Positions 32,777 to 41,768 of a stretch of 46,864 nucleotides of DNA are shown here, piece after piece (within the stretch, counting starts at the first letter, position 1; each line of letters starts with the position of its first letter). The notes under the pieces were generated by a model. That model was given only the letters and a program-made list of their open reading frames with translations. It had not been told where the DNA came from and made no database searches. A program made the translations under genes and the position numbers. The stretch spans positions 1-46,864 of the forward strand of contig NZ_PSTT01000052.1 in the NCBI RefSeq assembly GCF_002931235.1, in the 5' to 3' direction. Origin of the DNA: Subtercola sp. Z020 (GTDB lineage Bacteria > Actinomycetota > Actinomycetes > Actinomycetales > Microbacteriaceae).

Positions 32777-33742
32777 CTACAGCTCGAGCACCAGCCGGGC
32801 GCACGCCGCCCGCGACACGCAGATCATCATCACTTCGTTCTCGGCCTGCTCCTCCGGGGTCAGCACCGAATCACGGTGGTCGACCTCGCCCGACACGACC
32901 GGCGTCTCGCAGGTTCCGCAGGTTCCCTCGCGGCACGACGACAGCACCAGCACGCCGGCCTCCTCCACCACCTCGAGGATGCTGCGGTCCGGCGGCACCT
33001 CGAGCGTCATCCCCGACAGCTCGAGCTCGACCTCGAACGCGTCTGCCAGAACCGGCTCACCGGCCTCCTTCGCCTCGAAGCGCTCGATGTGCAGCTGCCC
33101 GGCCGGCCATCCGTTCGCCGTCGCCGACGCCTGCGCCGCGTCGAGCAGCCGCGACGGGCCGCAGCAGTAGACCAGCGTGCCGGCCGCCGTCTCGGCAAAG
33201 AGGGATTCGAGCGCCAGGCGCTCTCCCGTTTCGCTCGCGTACACACGCACCTGAGCGGGATGCTCGTCCCGAAGCTCTCGAACGAAAGCCATCGACCCCT
33301 CCGACCGCCCGGCGTACGCCAGCGTCCAGGGCACCCCGGCCGCCGACGCTGCCCGCATCATCGGCAGCAGCGGAGTGATGCCGATCCCGCCGGCGACGAA
33401 CAGGTACGCCGGTGCCGGCTCGAACGCGAAGTGGTTGAGCGGCCCCCGCACGTGCACCGACGTTCCCACCGCGACCGACTCGTGCACGTACGACGACCCG
33501 CCGCGCCCCGCGGCCTCGCGCAGCACGGCGACCTGCCACCGCGCCGTCTCGGTCGGTGTCGAGCAGAGCGAGTATTGGCGCTCGATCCCGTTCGGCAGTA
33601 CCAGGTCGATGTGCGCGCCCGGCGTCCATTCGGGAAAGGCCCCGCCGTCGGCCCGCACGAGGTCGAGCAGCACGATGTCGTCGGCGATTTCGAGGCGGTT
33701 CGCCACCACGCAGTCGAATTCGGGGAGGGGATGGATGTTCAC
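32777..33742 (-). CDS. Phthalate-dioxygenase-reductase-type FMN/[2Fe-2S] oxidoreductase
   Basis: A 321-residue electron-transfer protein. The N-terminal flavin domain has ERQYSLCSTPTE (RxYSL) and the NAD(P) domain reads YLFVAGGIGITPLLPMMRAA and LVYCCGPSRLLDA. The C-terminal plant-type ferredoxin domain has CREGTCGTCETPVVSG and a final Cys in MMICVSRA. Such proteins feed electrons from NADH to Rieske oxygenases and related demethylases, yet no oxygenase is in the window. The GTG start (33742) overlaps the regulator's stop (GTGA), so the two are coupled. Confidence 0.93.
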   Translation of the reverse strand: MNIHPLPEFDCVVANRLEIADDIVLLDLVRADGGAFPEWTPGAHIDLVLPNGIERQYSLCSTPTETARWQVAVLREAAGRGGSSYVHESVAVGTSVHVRGPLNHFAFEPAPAYLFVAGGIGITPLLPMMRAASAAGVPWTLAYAGRSEGSMAFVRELRDEHPAQVRVYASETGERLALESLFAETAAGTLVYCCGPSRLLDAAQASATANGWPAGQLHIERFEAKEAGEPVLADAFEVELELSGMTLEVPPDRSILEVVEEAGVLVLSSCREGTCGTCETPVVSGEVDHRDSVLTPEEQAENEVMMICVSRAACARLVLEL

Positions 33743-34362
33743 ACGGGCTCTTTCTGCAGGCGCTGCTTCACGATGAGCAGCCGGTACGCGCCTCGGTCGG
33801 CCGAGCGCCACCGGTGGGGGGTGTCGCCGTCGTAGTAGACCGAGTCCCCGCAGTCGAGCACGAACTCGCCGTCGCCTGCGAGGTCGATCACGACTCTACC
33901 CGCGATGACCGTCACGAACTCGTCTTCCGGGTGGTGGTAGAAGTCGCCGTATTCCGTGTTCGATCCCGTGAACTCCATCGGCTGGAACGAGGCCCGTCGC
34001 CCCACCAGCAGCCGCGCCTCTCCTTCCGCGTAGGGTCCGCGCACCCCCTCGTGGGCCCGCACGAGCGCAGCCGAACCGGAGCCGCCCGCGCGAGCGTCGA
34101 CCGTGACGCTCACCGGCCCCCACGGCTCCGATGCGCTCGCCAGCAACTCCAACTGGCTCGTCTCGAGTGCGCGTGCGATGCGTTCGAGCGACACCATGCT
34201 CGGCCGGGCCTGGCCCCGTTCGAGCTGCGAGAGAAAGGGATGCGACAGACCGGCGAGCCGGGCGAGCTCCACGAGGGTCAGCGCCTGCGAGAGCCGGGCG
34301 GCGCGGATGGCCGCACCCAGCTGGCGCGTCTGCGGGTCGATGGCCTCGGTGACCGGTGACAT
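33739..34362 (-). CDS. XRE-family regulator with C-terminal cupin domain
   Basis: A 207-residue DNA-binding regulator. The helix-turn-helix lies at about 20-75: LGAAIRAARLSQALTLVELARLAGLSHPFLSQLERGQARPSMVSLERIARALE. A cupin sensor domain follows, with YGDFYHHPEDEFVTVIAGRVVIDL and GDSVYYDGDTPHRW, whose His and Glu residues could bind a metal or small ligand. The ATG at 34362 follows a clean GGGAGG; an upstream ATG has none. It faces the amidohydrolase-ABC operon across a 182-base gap holding a 19-base palindrome, so it is the likely controller of that operon and of its own reductase partner. The ligand is unknown. Confidence 0.92.
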   Translation of the reverse strand: MSPVTEAIDPQTRQLGAAIRAARLSQALTLVELARLAGLSHPFLSQLERGQARPSMVSLERIARALETSQLELLASASEPWGPVSVTVDARAGGSGSAALVRAHEGVRGPYAEGEARLLVGRRASFQPMEFTGSNTEYGDFYHHPEDEFVTVIAGRVVIDLAGDGEFVLDCGDSVYYDGDTPHRWRSADRGAYRLLIVKQRLQKEPV

Positions 34363-34497
34363 CACGGCCTCCCTTCGACGCCTCACCCTCAGACAGTAAC
34401 CGCCCGCCAAGCTGTTCCGGCACTCACCCCACCCGTCTCTTAACACAGCGAAATGCTCGCGTTACACGATGGAAACGCACCAACCGTAAGTTTTGGC

Positions 34498-34516
34498 ATG
34501 TTGAACACATCAACAT
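34498..34516. promoter_or_regulatory. 19-bp perfect palindrome, candidate operator
   Basis: ATGTTGA (34498-34504) and TCAACAT (34510-34516) are perfect inverted repeats around ACACA. The site lies in the gap between the XRE-cupin regulator and the amidohydrolase, 28 bases before the latter's GTG. It is AT-rich against the GC-rich background. Binding by the adjacent regulator is inferred. Confidence 0.6.
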
Positions 34517-34544
34517 CCGCGTGCGATCAGGAGCCGCCACCACT

Positions 34545-35852
34545 GTGAATGCACTACCTCGCCGGATCACCCTGCTGCAGAACGCGACCCTGCCAGACGG
34601 GTCGACCTGCGACGTGCTGCTCGACGGCGACACGGTCGCCGCCGTCTCGCCCGCACACTCCTTCGCCACGGGCGAGGCACACGCTGAGGCACACACCGCA
34701 GCACGCGCCACACCGCACGCCGCAGACGACGCCACGCTCGATCTCACCGGCTTCCTCCTCCTCACCGCTCCCGCCGATCCGCACTCCCACCTCGACAAAG
34801 CCCTCTCCTGGGACGCGATCGACCCGCCGATGGGCGACCTCGTCTCCGCGATCCTCGCCTGGCGCGCCTACGCCGCCACGATGACCACCGAGAGCATCGT
34901 CGAGCGGGCGCGCGCTGCGGCGCTGCTGATGCTCCGCCAGGGCACGACCGCCGTACGCAGCCACGTCGACATCCTGCTCGGCGACGACCCTCTGCGGGGC
35001 GCGCGCGCCCTCGTGCAGGTGCGCGACGAACTCCGCGGGCTGATGGACATCGAACTCGTCGCCCTCGCCGGCTCCGACGTTCCCGACGCCGACATCGAGG
35101 CGGCCATCGACCTCGGCATCGACCTCGTCGGCGGTTCGCCGCACCTCGCGCTCGACCCCGGCCACGACCTCCGGCGCCTGCTGCGTCTCGCCGAGCGCAA
35201 GGGCGTCGGCGTCGACATCCACACCGATGAGAACCTGACCGGGGCCCTGACGCTCGCCGAGTTCGCCCGCGAGGTGCGCGACTGGCCCGCCGACCGCAAC
35301 CGCAGCGCCGGTCACTGCGTTCGGCTCGGCACGCTGGCTCTGGATGATCTCTCCGACGTTCTCGACGAGGTCGAAGCGTCGAACGTGGGCATAATAAGCA
35401 ACCCGATCACGAACCTCTACCTGCAGGGCTGGGAGCACCCGGTCTCGATGCCCCGCGGACTCACTGCCGCCCGCGCCGTGCTCGACCGCGGCATCCGCTT
35501 CGCCGCCGGAGCCGACAACGTGCGCGACCCGTTCAACCCCGTCGGCCGCAGCGACGCGCTCGAGACCGCCTCGCTGCTCGTCATCGCCGGCCACCTCACC
35601 CTCGACGAGGCGTACACCGCCGTCGCCGACGGTGCCCGCGACGTGATGGCGCTCCCGAAGGCCGGTGCCACCGTCGGCGCGCGGGCCGAGTTCCTCGCGA
35701 TCCGCGCCACGAACCTCTCCGACGCCGTGGCGAACGCCTCCGCCGACCGCTACGTGATCCACGCCGGCAACCTTGTTGCCCAGAGCACGGTGAGCTACAG
35801 CGTCGCCGAGCCGACCCCCGCACGCCACCCCTCCCTACTGGAAACGAGGTAG
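34545..35852 (+). CDS. Cytosine-deaminase-like (CodA family) amidohydrolase
   Basis: A 435-residue metal-dependent deaminase or hydrolase. All expected metal-site blocks are present: ADPHSHLDKAL (HxH), TTAVRSHVDI, VGVDIHTDEN, AGHCVRLG and AGADNVRDPFNPVGR (Asp). This is the cytosine/isoguanine/creatinine-deaminase branch. The GTG at 34545 follows AGGAG by eleven bases; the conserved sequence begins right after. It is the first gene of an operon, only seven bases from the ABC ATPase, and is thus likely to act on the imported compound. The substrate cannot be read from sequence. Confidence 0.88.
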   Translation: MNALPRRITLLQNATLPDGSTCDVLLDGDTVAAVSPAHSFATGEAHAEAHTAARATPHAADDATLDLTGFLLLTAPADPHSHLDKALSWDAIDPPMGDLVSAILAWRAYAATMTTESIVERARAAALLMLRQGTTAVRSHVDILLGDDPLRGARALVQVRDELRGLMDIELVALAGSDVPDADIEAAIDLGIDLVGGSPHLALDPGHDLRRLLRLAERKGVGVDIHTDENLTGALTLAEFAREVRDWPADRNRSAGHCVRLGTLALDDLSDVLDEVEASNVGIISNPITNLYLQGWEHPVSMPRGLTAARAVLDRGIRFAAGADNVRDPFNPVGRSDALETASLLVIAGHLTLDEAYTAVADGARDVMALPKAGATVGARAEFLAIRATNLSDAVANASADRYVIHAGNLVAQSTVSYSVAEPTPARHPSLLETR

Positions 35853-35859
35853 AGCCGCT

Positions 35860-36645
35860 ATGACCGTCACAGCGCCTGCACCATCAGCCACCACCGCAGC
35901 CCGAACCGACACCCTGCTCGACTTCTCGAACGTCGAGATGACCTTCCCCGACGGCACGATCGCCCTCCAGGGCGTCGACCTCGTCGTCAGGCGCGGTGAG
36001 TTCGTCACCGTCGTCGGTCCCTCGGGCTGCGGCAAGAGCACCCTGCTCCGCATCGCGTCGGGCCTCGAGACCGCCTCCGACGGAACCGCCACCCTCGGAA
36101 CCGACCGCATCGGCTACGTGTTCCAGGATGCGACCCTCCTGCCCTGGCGGAACGTCACCGCCAACGTCGAACTGCTCGCCGAGCTGCACGGCGAGAGCAA
36201 GAAGGAGCGCGCCGCCAAGGCCCTCGAAGCCATCGACATGGTCGGCCTGAAAGGCTTCGAGAAGCACCTGCCGAAGGCCCTCTCCGGCGGCATGAAGATG
36301 CGCGCGAGCCTCGCGCGCTCCCTCACCCTCGACCCCGAACTCTTCCTCTTCGACGAGCCGTTCGGCGCGCTCGACGAGATCACCCGCGAGCGCCTGAACG
36401 ATGAGCTGATCCGTCTGTTCAACGCCAAGAACTTCGCGGGCCTCTTCATCACCCACTCCGTCTCCGAGGCCGTCTACATGTCGACCAAGGTCGTGGTGAT
36501 GTCCGGTCGCCCGGGCACGATCGTCGAGACCTTCGACGTGCCCTTCGCCCAGCCGCGCGACCCCGAGATCCGTTTCACCCCCGAATACGCCGCTCTCGTC
36601 GGCGAAGTCGCACACGCCCTCCGGAAGGGACACGGCCACTCATGA
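35860..36645 (+). CDS. ABC transporter ATP-binding protein (NitT/TauT type)
   Basis: A 261-residue ATPase powering uptake through the adjacent permease. Motifs are Walker A VVGPSGCGKSTLLRIASG, Q-loop FQDATLLPWRNV, signature LSGGMKMRASLARSLTLDP, Walker B LFLFDEPFGALDE and switch His in LFITHSVSEA. The N-terminus FSNVEMTFPDGTIALQGVDL is typical of nitrate/sulfonate/thiamine-precursor importers. It overlaps the permease by four bases. Confidence 0.95.
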   Translation: MTVTAPAPSATTAARTDTLLDFSNVEMTFPDGTIALQGVDLVVRRGEFVTVVGPSGCGKSTLLRIASGLETASDGTATLGTDRIGYVFQDATLLPWRNVTANVELLAELHGESKKERAAKALEAIDMVGLKGFEKHLPKALSGGMKMRASLARSLTLDPELFLFDEPFGALDEITRERLNDELIRLFNAKNFAGLFITHSVSEAVYMSTKVVVMSGRPGTIVETFDVPFAQPRDPEIRFTPEYAALVGEVAHALRKGHGHS

Positions 36646-37526
36646 CCACCATCTCGAACGAAACGATCGTCAGTGACAGTGTCGAGGCGCTGGATGCCCA
36701 CCCCACCCCCGGGCTTCCCGTCACGGCGACCATCCCGAAGGCCAAGGGCAAGAACCGCGCCGGCCGCTGGGTGCCCCCGGTTCTGGTCTTCCTCGCAATC
36801 GTCGGCGTCTGGTACCTGATCAGCCTCTTCGTGCTCGACCCGCACCTGCGCTTCCTGCTCCCGCTCCCGCAGGACATCCTGATCAAGGGCCTGATCGACC
36901 CGCTCTCGTTCAACGCCCTCATCGTGGCGCTCTACCAGACCGTCATCGTCAGCATGCTCGGCCTCGCGATCGCGATCGTGATCGGCATCGTCTGGGCCGT
37001 GGCCATGTCGCAGGCCAAGTGGATCGAGCGCTCGCTCTTCCCCTACGCCGTGATCCTGCAGTGCATTCCGATCCTCGCTCTGGTGCCCCTGATCGGGTTC
37101 TGGTTCGGGTACGAGTTCCAGTCGCGGGTGCTCGTCTGCGTGATGATCGCCCTCTTCCCGATGGTGAACAACACCCTCTTCGGCCTCCAGTCCGTCGACA
37201 AGGGTCACCGGGAACTGTTCAAGCTGCAGGGCGCCGGCCGCCTCACCACCCTGGTGAAGCTCTCGTTCCCTGCCGCCCTACCCGCGATCTTCGCCGGAAT
37301 GCGCATCTCCGCCGGCCTCGCCGTGGTGGGCGCCATCGTCGGCGACCAGTTCTTCCGCCGCGGAACCCCCGGCCTCGGCATCCTGATCAGCAACTACAGC
37401 TCACGCCTGCAGGGCGAACAGCTGTTCGCGACGATCATCACCGCAGCTCTGTTCGGCGTGCTCATCTTCTGGCTCTTCGGTCTGATCGGTCGACGCGCTG
37501 TCGGCAAGTGGTACGACTTCAACTGA
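36642..37526 (+). CDS. ABC transporter permease (NitT/TauT type)
   Basis: A 294-residue membrane protein with about six helices: one at 44-66 after a basic N-terminus, then four in the permease core, and one near the C-terminus (FGVLIFWLFGLIGRR). The EAA loop that contacts the ATPase is GAGRLTTLVKLSFPAALPAIFAGMRI. It works with the ATPase just upstream and the lipoprotein downstream. The import substrate is unknown. Confidence 0.94.
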   Translation: MTTISNETIVSDSVEALDAHPTPGLPVTATIPKAKGKNRAGRWVPPVLVFLAIVGVWYLISLFVLDPHLRFLLPLPQDILIKGLIDPLSFNALIVALYQTVIVSMLGLAIAIVIGIVWAVAMSQAKWIERSLFPYAVILQCIPILALVPLIGFWFGYEFQSRVLVCVMIALFPMVNNTLFGLQSVDKGHRELFKLQGAGRLTTLVKLSFPAALPAIFAGMRISAGLAVVGAIVGDQFFRRGTPGLGILISNYSSRLQGEQLFATIITAALFGVLIFWLFGLIGRRAVGKWYDFN

Positions 37527-37538
37527 TCGCCGCATCAA

Positions 37539-37564
37539 GGGATGCCCGTGGGCCACGGCATCCC
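37539..37564 (+). terminator. Hairpin between permease and binding-protein genes
   Basis: GGGATGCC and GGCATCCC pair across a short bulged stem with loop GGGCC (37539-37564), followed by a pyrimidine-rich but U-poor run. Sitting inside the operon, it may be a partial terminator or an RNA-processing and stability element that sets binding-protein levels. Confidence 0.45.
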
Positions 37565-37626
37565 TCCCCCCTCCGTTCCACCCGCACCATCAGCACAGCA
37601 CCCGCACACCTTCCCAAGGAGAACTC

Positions 37627-38796
37627 ATGCGCACGAAGACACAGAGGATCGCCCTCGCCAGCGGTCTCGCCATTCTGAGCATGGCCGCCCTCGCGGCCTG
37701 CAGCTCAGGTGCCGCCACCACGACGCCCGCGGCGAGCGCCGCCGCCGGCGGAGTCGACTTGGCCGCGGCCGGCTGCCCCGCGACCGTCGTGATCCAGACC
37801 GACTGGAACCCGGAGGCCGAGCACGGTCACCTGTACGAGCTGCTCGGCCCCGACCCGGTCGTCAACGCCGACCAGAAGTCGGTCTCCGGCCCGCTGTACT
37901 CCAAGGGCGCTGCGACGGGCGTGAACGTCGAGATCCGCTCCGGCGGCCCGGCCATCGGCTTCCAGACCGTGACCAGCCAGATGTACGCCGACCCCGACAT
38001 CACCCTCGGCTACGTCACCACCGACGAGGCCGTGCAGCTCTCCGCCGACCAGCCGACGACCGCCGTCTTCGCGCCGCTCGACAAGACACCACTGATGATC
38101 ATGTGGGACCCGGCCACCTACCCCGACGTCAAGACCATCGCCGACCTCGGCAAGACCGACGCCGTCGTTCGCTACTTCGGTGGTTCGGCCTACATGGAGT
38201 ACCTGATCAGCGCCGGCATCCTGAAGAAGGAGAACACCGACGGCAGCTACGACGGCACCCCCGCGAGCTTCGTCGCCGACCAGGGCAAGTCGGGCCAGCA
38301 GGGTTTCGCCAGCGCTGAGCCGTACCAGTACCAGTACGAGGTACCGGCCTGGGGCAAGCCCGTCGCCTACCAGACGCTCGACGAGGCCGGCTACCCGGTC
38401 TACGCCTCCGCCATGTCCATCCGCAGTGGCGACAAGGAGAAGCTCTCGGGCTGCCTCGCCGCCCTCGTGCCCGTGCTGCAGCAGGCCGAGGTCGACTACT
38501 TCGCCAGCCCCGACGCGGTCAACAGCATGATCCTCGACCTCGTCACCCAGTTCAACACCGGCTGGGTCTACTCGCAGGGCATGGCCGACTACTCGGTCAA
38601 GACCCAGGTCGAGAAGGGCATCGTCGGCAACGGCGACAACAGCACGCTCGGCGACATGGATGCGGCCAACATCCAGAAGGTGATCGACATCGACACCCCG
38701 ATCTACGCCGCCGGCGGCAAGGCCGTGAAGACCGGGCTCACTGCAGTTGACATCGCCACCAACGAGTTCATCGACACCTCCATCGGAATGAAGTAG
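37627..38796 (+). CDS. ABC transporter substrate-binding lipoprotein (NMT1/THI5-like)
   Basis: A 389-residue exported binding protein. The signal peptide is followed by lipobox LAAC with lipidated Cys25, then a Gly/Ala/Thr-rich spacer. The body VVIQTDWNPEAEHGHLYELLG and GVNVEIRSGGPAIGFQTVTSQMYADPDITLGYVTTDEA resembles NMT1/SsuA-type proteins that bind pyrimidine-like or sulfonate ligands. The ATG follows AAGGAG. It is separated from the permease by a hairpin and from the SDR gene by only four bases. Confidence 0.93.
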   Translation: MRTKTQRIALASGLAILSMAALAACSSGAATTTPAASAAAGGVDLAAAGCPATVVIQTDWNPEAEHGHLYELLGPDPVVNADQKSVSGPLYSKGAATGVNVEIRSGGPAIGFQTVTSQMYADPDITLGYVTTDEAVQLSADQPTTAVFAPLDKTPLMIMWDPATYPDVKTIADLGKTDAVVRYFGGSAYMEYLISAGILKKENTDGSYDGTPASFVADQGKSGQQGFASAEPYQYQYEVPAWGKPVAYQTLDEAGYPVYASAMSIRSGDKEKLSGCLAALVPVLQQAEVDYFASPDAVNSMILDLVTQFNTGWVYSQGMADYSVKTQVEKGIVGNGDNSTLGDMDAANIQKVIDIDTPIYAAGGKAVKTGLTAVDIATNEFIDTSIGMK

Positions 38797-38800
38797 AGCA

Positions 38801-39577
38801 ATGACCCAGACTCCGCCGGTGCCCGCCCTCCGCCTCCAGGGGCGTCGTATCGTGGTCACCGGCGGAGCCCGCGGCATCGGCGCCTCCATAGCGAGCCGCT
38901 GCGCCAGTGAGGGGGCGGATGTCGCGATCCTCGACCTGCTCGACGAGCCGGGCCGCGCCACCGCCGCCGCCATCGGCGGCTCGTTCCATCGCGTCGACCT
39001 CACCGACGACACCGAGACCCGCACCGTGCTCTCCGACGCGATAGATGCACTCGGCGGAATCGACGTGCTCGTGAACAACGCGGGCATCCTGCGCTTCGGC
39101 CCGCTGCTCGAGATCACGGCAGAGGAGTGGGATGAGATGTTCCGCATCAACACTCGCGCCATGCTCACCACCACCCAGGTCGCCGCGAAGCGCATGATCG
39201 CCGACCGTCGGCCCGGGGTCGTCACCAGCGGCAAGATCATCAACATGGCCAGCATGGGCGGCAAGACCGGCGGTGCCGGCCAGGGTCACTACGCCGCATC
39301 CAAAGCCGCCGTGATCGCCCTCACCCGCGTCACGGCCCTCGAACTCGGCCCCGAAGCCATCACCGCCAACTGCATCTGCCCGGGATATGTGCTCACCGAG
39401 ATGGGCGCCGCGACCCGTACAGACGCCATGGTCGCCGAATGGTCGAGCTACTCGCCGCTCGGCCGCCTGGCGCAGCCCGAAGACGTCGCCGGCGTCGCCG
39501 CCTTCCTCGCCTCGGCAGACGCCGACTACCTCACCGGCCAGTCGGTCAACGTCACCGGCGGCATGATCATGCACTGA
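38801..39577 (+). CDS. Short-chain dehydrogenase/reductase
   Basis: A 258-residue NAD(P)-dependent Rossmann enzyme. The cofactor loop is VVTGGARGIGASIA (TGxxxGIG), followed by DVAILDLLD, whose Asp favours NAD over NADP. NNAGILRFG, the Ser-containing INMASMGG and the active-site HYAASKAAVIALTR (YxxxK) are intact. The C-terminal YLTGQSVNVTGG is typical. In this operon it should oxidise or reduce an alcohol/ketone intermediate of the imported compound. Confidence 0.95.
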   Translation: MTQTPPVPALRLQGRRIVVTGGARGIGASIASRCASEGADVAILDLLDEPGRATAAAIGGSFHRVDLTDDTETRTVLSDAIDALGGIDVLVNNAGILRFGPLLEITAEEWDEMFRINTRAMLTTTQVAAKRMIADRRPGVVTSGKIINMASMGGKTGGAGQGHYAASKAAVIALTRVTALELGPEAITANCICPGYVLTEMGAATRTDAMVAEWSSYSPLGRLAQPEDVAGVAAFLASADADYLTGQSVNVTGGMIMH

Positions 39578-39660
39578 GTAGACGCGCCCCCGGAGCGCGC
39601 CGCGCCACGCCGCCGCCCCGAACCAGGCCCCACCCGCACCACCAGCCAAGGATCGAAGCC

Positions 39661-40446
39661 ATGCCCCGCAATCTCGTCGAACTCTCGAGCGTCGCCGCCG
39701 TCGAAGCCCTGCGGGACGACTCGATCGTCGTGCTGCCGACCGGCGCGATTGAGCACCACGGCCCACACTTGCCGCTGTTCACCGACTATCTGATCGCCGA
39801 GGAGTCCGCGAAGGCGGCCGTCGAACTCGCTGCCGCCGACGGCGTCAACGCCTGGCTGCTCCCCGGTCTCGCCTACACCAAGTCCGACGAGCACCACTGG
39901 GCTCCCGGTACGGTCTGGCTCAGCTGGGAGACGCTGATGCAGACCATCGTCGAGATCGGTGAATCGATCGCCGAGACGCCCTGCACGAAGCTCGTGTTCC
40001 ACAACGGGCACGGAGGCAACGTCGCCCTGCTGCAGGTCGCCTGCCGCGAGCTCCGCCGCCGCTTCGGCCTGCAGACCTTCCTCATCGGCGGCCAGATGCC
40101 GGCCAACGGCGGCGCGAAGTCGGGCCAGACCGAGTTCGGCCTCGGCATCCACGGCGGCCACGTCGAGACGAGCGTCGTACTCCACCTCCGCCCCGACCTC
40201 GTCGACATGGACCTCGCCGTGCGCAGCGTTCCCGAACACCTCCTCGACTACGAATACGTCGGCTTCGGCAAGCCTGTGAGCTTCGGCTGGGTCAGCAACG
40301 ACTTCGCACCCGGCGGCGTCGTCGGCGACCCGACCACCGCCACGGCCGAGTTCGGCAGGGACCACTTCGAGAACAACGTCGCCCAGGCCGCGGCCGCCCT
40401 GGCCGAGATCGCCCGCTTCACCCCTCACGCAAGGAACCCGAAATGA
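39661..40446 (+). CDS. Creatininase-family amidohydrolase
   Basis: A 261-residue metal hydrolase. Creatininase metal motifs are present: VLPTGAIEHHGPHLPLFTD (Glu31, His36, Asp42), FHNGHGGN and IHGGHVETSVVL (Glu). The family opens cyclic amides or removes formyl groups: creatinine, dehydro-inosose, and deazaflavin/F420 precursors among others. ATG 39661 follows AAGGA by eight bases. Its stop overlaps the start of the FAD oxidase (ATGA). The coupling suggests it acts on the product or substrate of that oxidase. Confidence 0.93.
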   Translation: MPRNLVELSSVAAVEALRDDSIVVLPTGAIEHHGPHLPLFTDYLIAEESAKAAVELAAADGVNAWLLPGLAYTKSDEHHWAPGTVWLSWETLMQTIVEIGESIAETPCTKLVFHNGHGGNVALLQVACRELRRRFGLQTFLIGGQMPANGGAKSGQTEFGLGIHGGHVETSVVLHLRPDLVDMDLAVRSVPEHLLDYEYVGFGKPVSFGWVSNDFAPGGVVGDPTTATAEFGRDHFENNVAQAAAALAEIARFTPHARNPK

Positions 40447-41768
40447 CTGACAACACCGACGCTCTGGCCGCAGAACTCCGCGAACTGCTCGGCGACAGGG
40501 GTGTCACCACCGAACTCCGCGCCCGTGAGAAGGCCTCTCTCGACGGCGCCTACCTCTCCCCCATCCTGATGGCCCAGCTTCCTCTCGGCCTCGCCGACCT
40601 CGTCGCCTTCCCGACCTCCGCCGAGCAGATCGCGGCCGTCGTGGGCGCCGCCGTGCGCCACCACGTCGCCATCACCCCCCGGGGCAAGGGCACGGGCAAC
40701 TACGGCCAGGGCATCCCGATGCAGGGCGGTCTCGTGCTCGACATGTCGAAGGCGCGCGGCGTCATCGAGGTCGGCGACGGCTTCATCACGGTCGAGGCCG
40801 GCACTCCCATGGTGATGATCGAGCAGGCCGCGAACGCCGCCGGCCAGCAGATCCTGATGTACCCCTCCACAGCGCAGTCCTCGATCGGCGGGTTCCTCTC
40901 GGGCGGGTCGGGCGGTACCGGTTCGATCAAGCACGGCTCGAACCACACCGGTTTCGTGACGGCGCTCGACGTCGTGCACGCGGTTCCGGATGCCCGGCTC
41001 ATCCACGTCGAAGGCGAGGCCGCAGAGCCGTACGTGCACACCTACGGCACCCTCGGCATCATCGCGCGGGCCACTCTGCAGCTCGAGCCGCTGCAGAACT
41101 GGAGGGGCCTCTACGCCAGCTTCGACACCTTCGACGACGCGCTGAGCGTCATCCGCGAGATCGGTGACCTCGAACCCACCCCGCGCCTCGTCTCCGCAGA
41201 CCTTCCTGTTCTGGCCAACGCCCTCCCTGACGATGCCGCCATCCCGAAGGATCGCGCCAGCCTCCGCGCCATCCTCGACGAGACGACGGTCGAAGCTGCG
41301 AGTGCTCTCATCTTCGGCGCCGGCGGGCGTATCGAAGACGTGCGCGAAGGCCCGCAGGCCTCGATGAAGATCAGCATGCTGAGTTACAACCACCCGATCG
41401 AGTGGCTGCAGAAGAGCGATCCGGGCAAGTACTTCCACATCGAAGTCGCCGGCGACGCGCTCGTCGAGCGCATCGATGAGGTGCACGCGGTATATAACGG
41501 AGGAATGCTCCACATCGAAGCCCAGCACGGTCGGCCGATCGGGATGCTCGCCGGAATCTACGAGAGCCCCGAACAGGTCTACGCGGGCTTCGCCGCCCTC
41601 GACGCGCTCGGCGTCGGGTCGCACAACCCGCACCACTGGGAGGTCGACCACGAGGTGGAGCGCACCCGCCGGCTTGCGGTGCACACCGACCCCGACGGCC
41701 TGCTGAACCCCGGCAAGCTGCCGGCCGAGGGCCAGGTGGCGGTGGCGGGCGCGGGCAAGGTCACCTGA
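40443..41768 (+). CDS. FAD-linked oxidase of the VAO/PCMH (GlcD-like) family
   Basis: A 441-residue flavoprotein. The FAD domain shows VAFPTSAEQIAAVVGAAVRHHVAITPRGKGTGNYGQ, ITVEAGTPM and SSIGGFLSGGSGGTGSIKHGS. The C-terminal cap ends RLAVHTDPDGLLNPGKLP, the classical closing motif of the family. Such enzymes oxidise alpha-hydroxy acids, alcohols or cyclic amines. No C-terminal iron-sulfur domain is present, unlike GlcF-linked forms. It overlaps creatininase by four bases and the next gene by one. Confidence 0.92.
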   Translation: MTDNTDALAAELRELLGDRGVTTELRAREKASLDGAYLSPILMAQLPLGLADLVAFPTSAEQIAAVVGAAVRHHVAITPRGKGTGNYGQGIPMQGGLVLDMSKARGVIEVGDGFITVEAGTPMVMIEQAANAAGQQILMYPSTAQSSIGGFLSGGSGGTGSIKHGSNHTGFVTALDVVHAVPDARLIHVEGEAAEPYVHTYGTLGIIARATLQLEPLQNWRGLYASFDTFDDALSVIREIGDLEPTPRLVSADLPVLANALPDDAAIPKDRASLRAILDETTVEAASALIFGAGGRIEDVREGPQASMKISMLSYNHPIEWLQKSDPGKYFHIEVAGDALVERIDEVHAVYNGGMLHIEAQHGRPIGMLAGIYESPEQVYAGFAALDALGVGSHNPHHWEVDHEVERTRRLAVHTDPDGLLNPGKLPAEGQVAVAGAGKVT

